From Lentisphaerota bacterium (GTDB lineage: Bacteria; Verrucomicrobiota; Kiritimatiellia; UBA8416; JABMPJ01): DNA of 52,810 bases. Location: assembly GCA_013203785.1 (NCBI GenBank), contig JABMPJ010000200.1:1-52810 (forward strand). The letters are read 5' to 3'. A program made the position numbers and the translations under genes. Position 1 is the first letter of the stretch, and every line of letters begins with the position of its first letter. The notes under the pieces are model-generated. The model saw only the letters and a list, made by a program, of their open reading frames with translations. It made no database searches and had not been told where the DNA came from. Of this stretch, positions 52,684-52,810 are shown in pieces.

Positions 52684-52810
52684 TTTTGGTAGACAGTCAA
52701 TTCTCTTAGTGACTGACCAAGGCCCTTTCGGTTTGTGTTGTTACTGTAGTTGTCTTCTCTGCCTCTTGAAAGAAGATCTCTTCTGTGCCAGTTGGACTGA
52801 TCCCCCCAGG

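Overview
The window looks like a chromosomal segment of a Gram-negative, polysaccharide-degrading bacterium of the PVC group, most likely Kiritimatiellota or Lentisphaerae. That placement is inference from gene content; there is no rRNA or other phylogenetic marker here. The clues are signal peptides, lipoproteins and outer-membrane barrels, a YeiP/EfpL-type translation factor, an NfeD-NfeD-FloA operon, a very large secreted amylase with calcium-binding type repeats, a DUF4838 protein, and several families of intergenic palindromes.

Layout. 1-608 holds the 5' remnant of a group II intron. 609-8702 (minus) is a three-gene run of large secreted carbohydrate-active or carbohydrate-binding proteins, divergent from a LacI-type regulator at 9097-10224 (plus), which is followed by a secreted two-repeat protein. 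11633-22035 (minus) carries malQ (GH77) and a giant extracellular GH13 enzyme that also contains a GH57-like domain. 22582-24532 has efpL, a glycine-zipper envelope protein and a lipoprotein cyclophilin. 24552-31377 (minus) is a signalling block: a Ser/Thr kinase with 21-residue leucine-rich repeats, a double-receiver protein and a multi-PAS histidine kinase. proC follows. 32463-32764 is a structured intergenic stretch leading into two secreted proteins, then a sugar-phosphate-isomerase-like TIM barrel overlapping an outer-membrane protein gene. 36821-40914 (plus) is a zinc-ribbon protein, two NfeD proteins, FloA and a proline-rich membrane protein. A 3D-domain lipoprotein, queF and an outer-membrane barrel come next. 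42926-45910 (minus) is an exported caspase-fold protease followed by an LPP20-like/DUF4384-like protein. 46047-47159 is an orphan MsmX/UgpC-type ABC ATPase. 47167-51092 (minus) is a GH88, cupin, Gfo/Idh, SDR cluster for uronic sugars. lexA and hisI end the window.

How the genes fit together. Starch or glycogen is probably cut outside the cell by the giant amylase and rearranged by MalQ in the cytoplasm; the MsmX-like ATPase could energise sugar importers encoded elsewhere. The GH88 cluster would process unsaturated oligouronides left by polysaccharide lyases. The LacI regulator probably controls the divergent secreted cluster and the secreted protein behind it. The NfeD/FloA operon, 3D lipoprotein, glycine-zipper protein and lipoprotein cyclophilin concern envelope structure and quality control.

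The most interesting items are the GH13/GH57-like fusion, the exported caspase/DUF4384-like pair, a shared C-terminal tail in four secreted proteins, the structured leader before 32765, two intergenic repeat families, and a HisI whose metal-binding aspartates are replaced.
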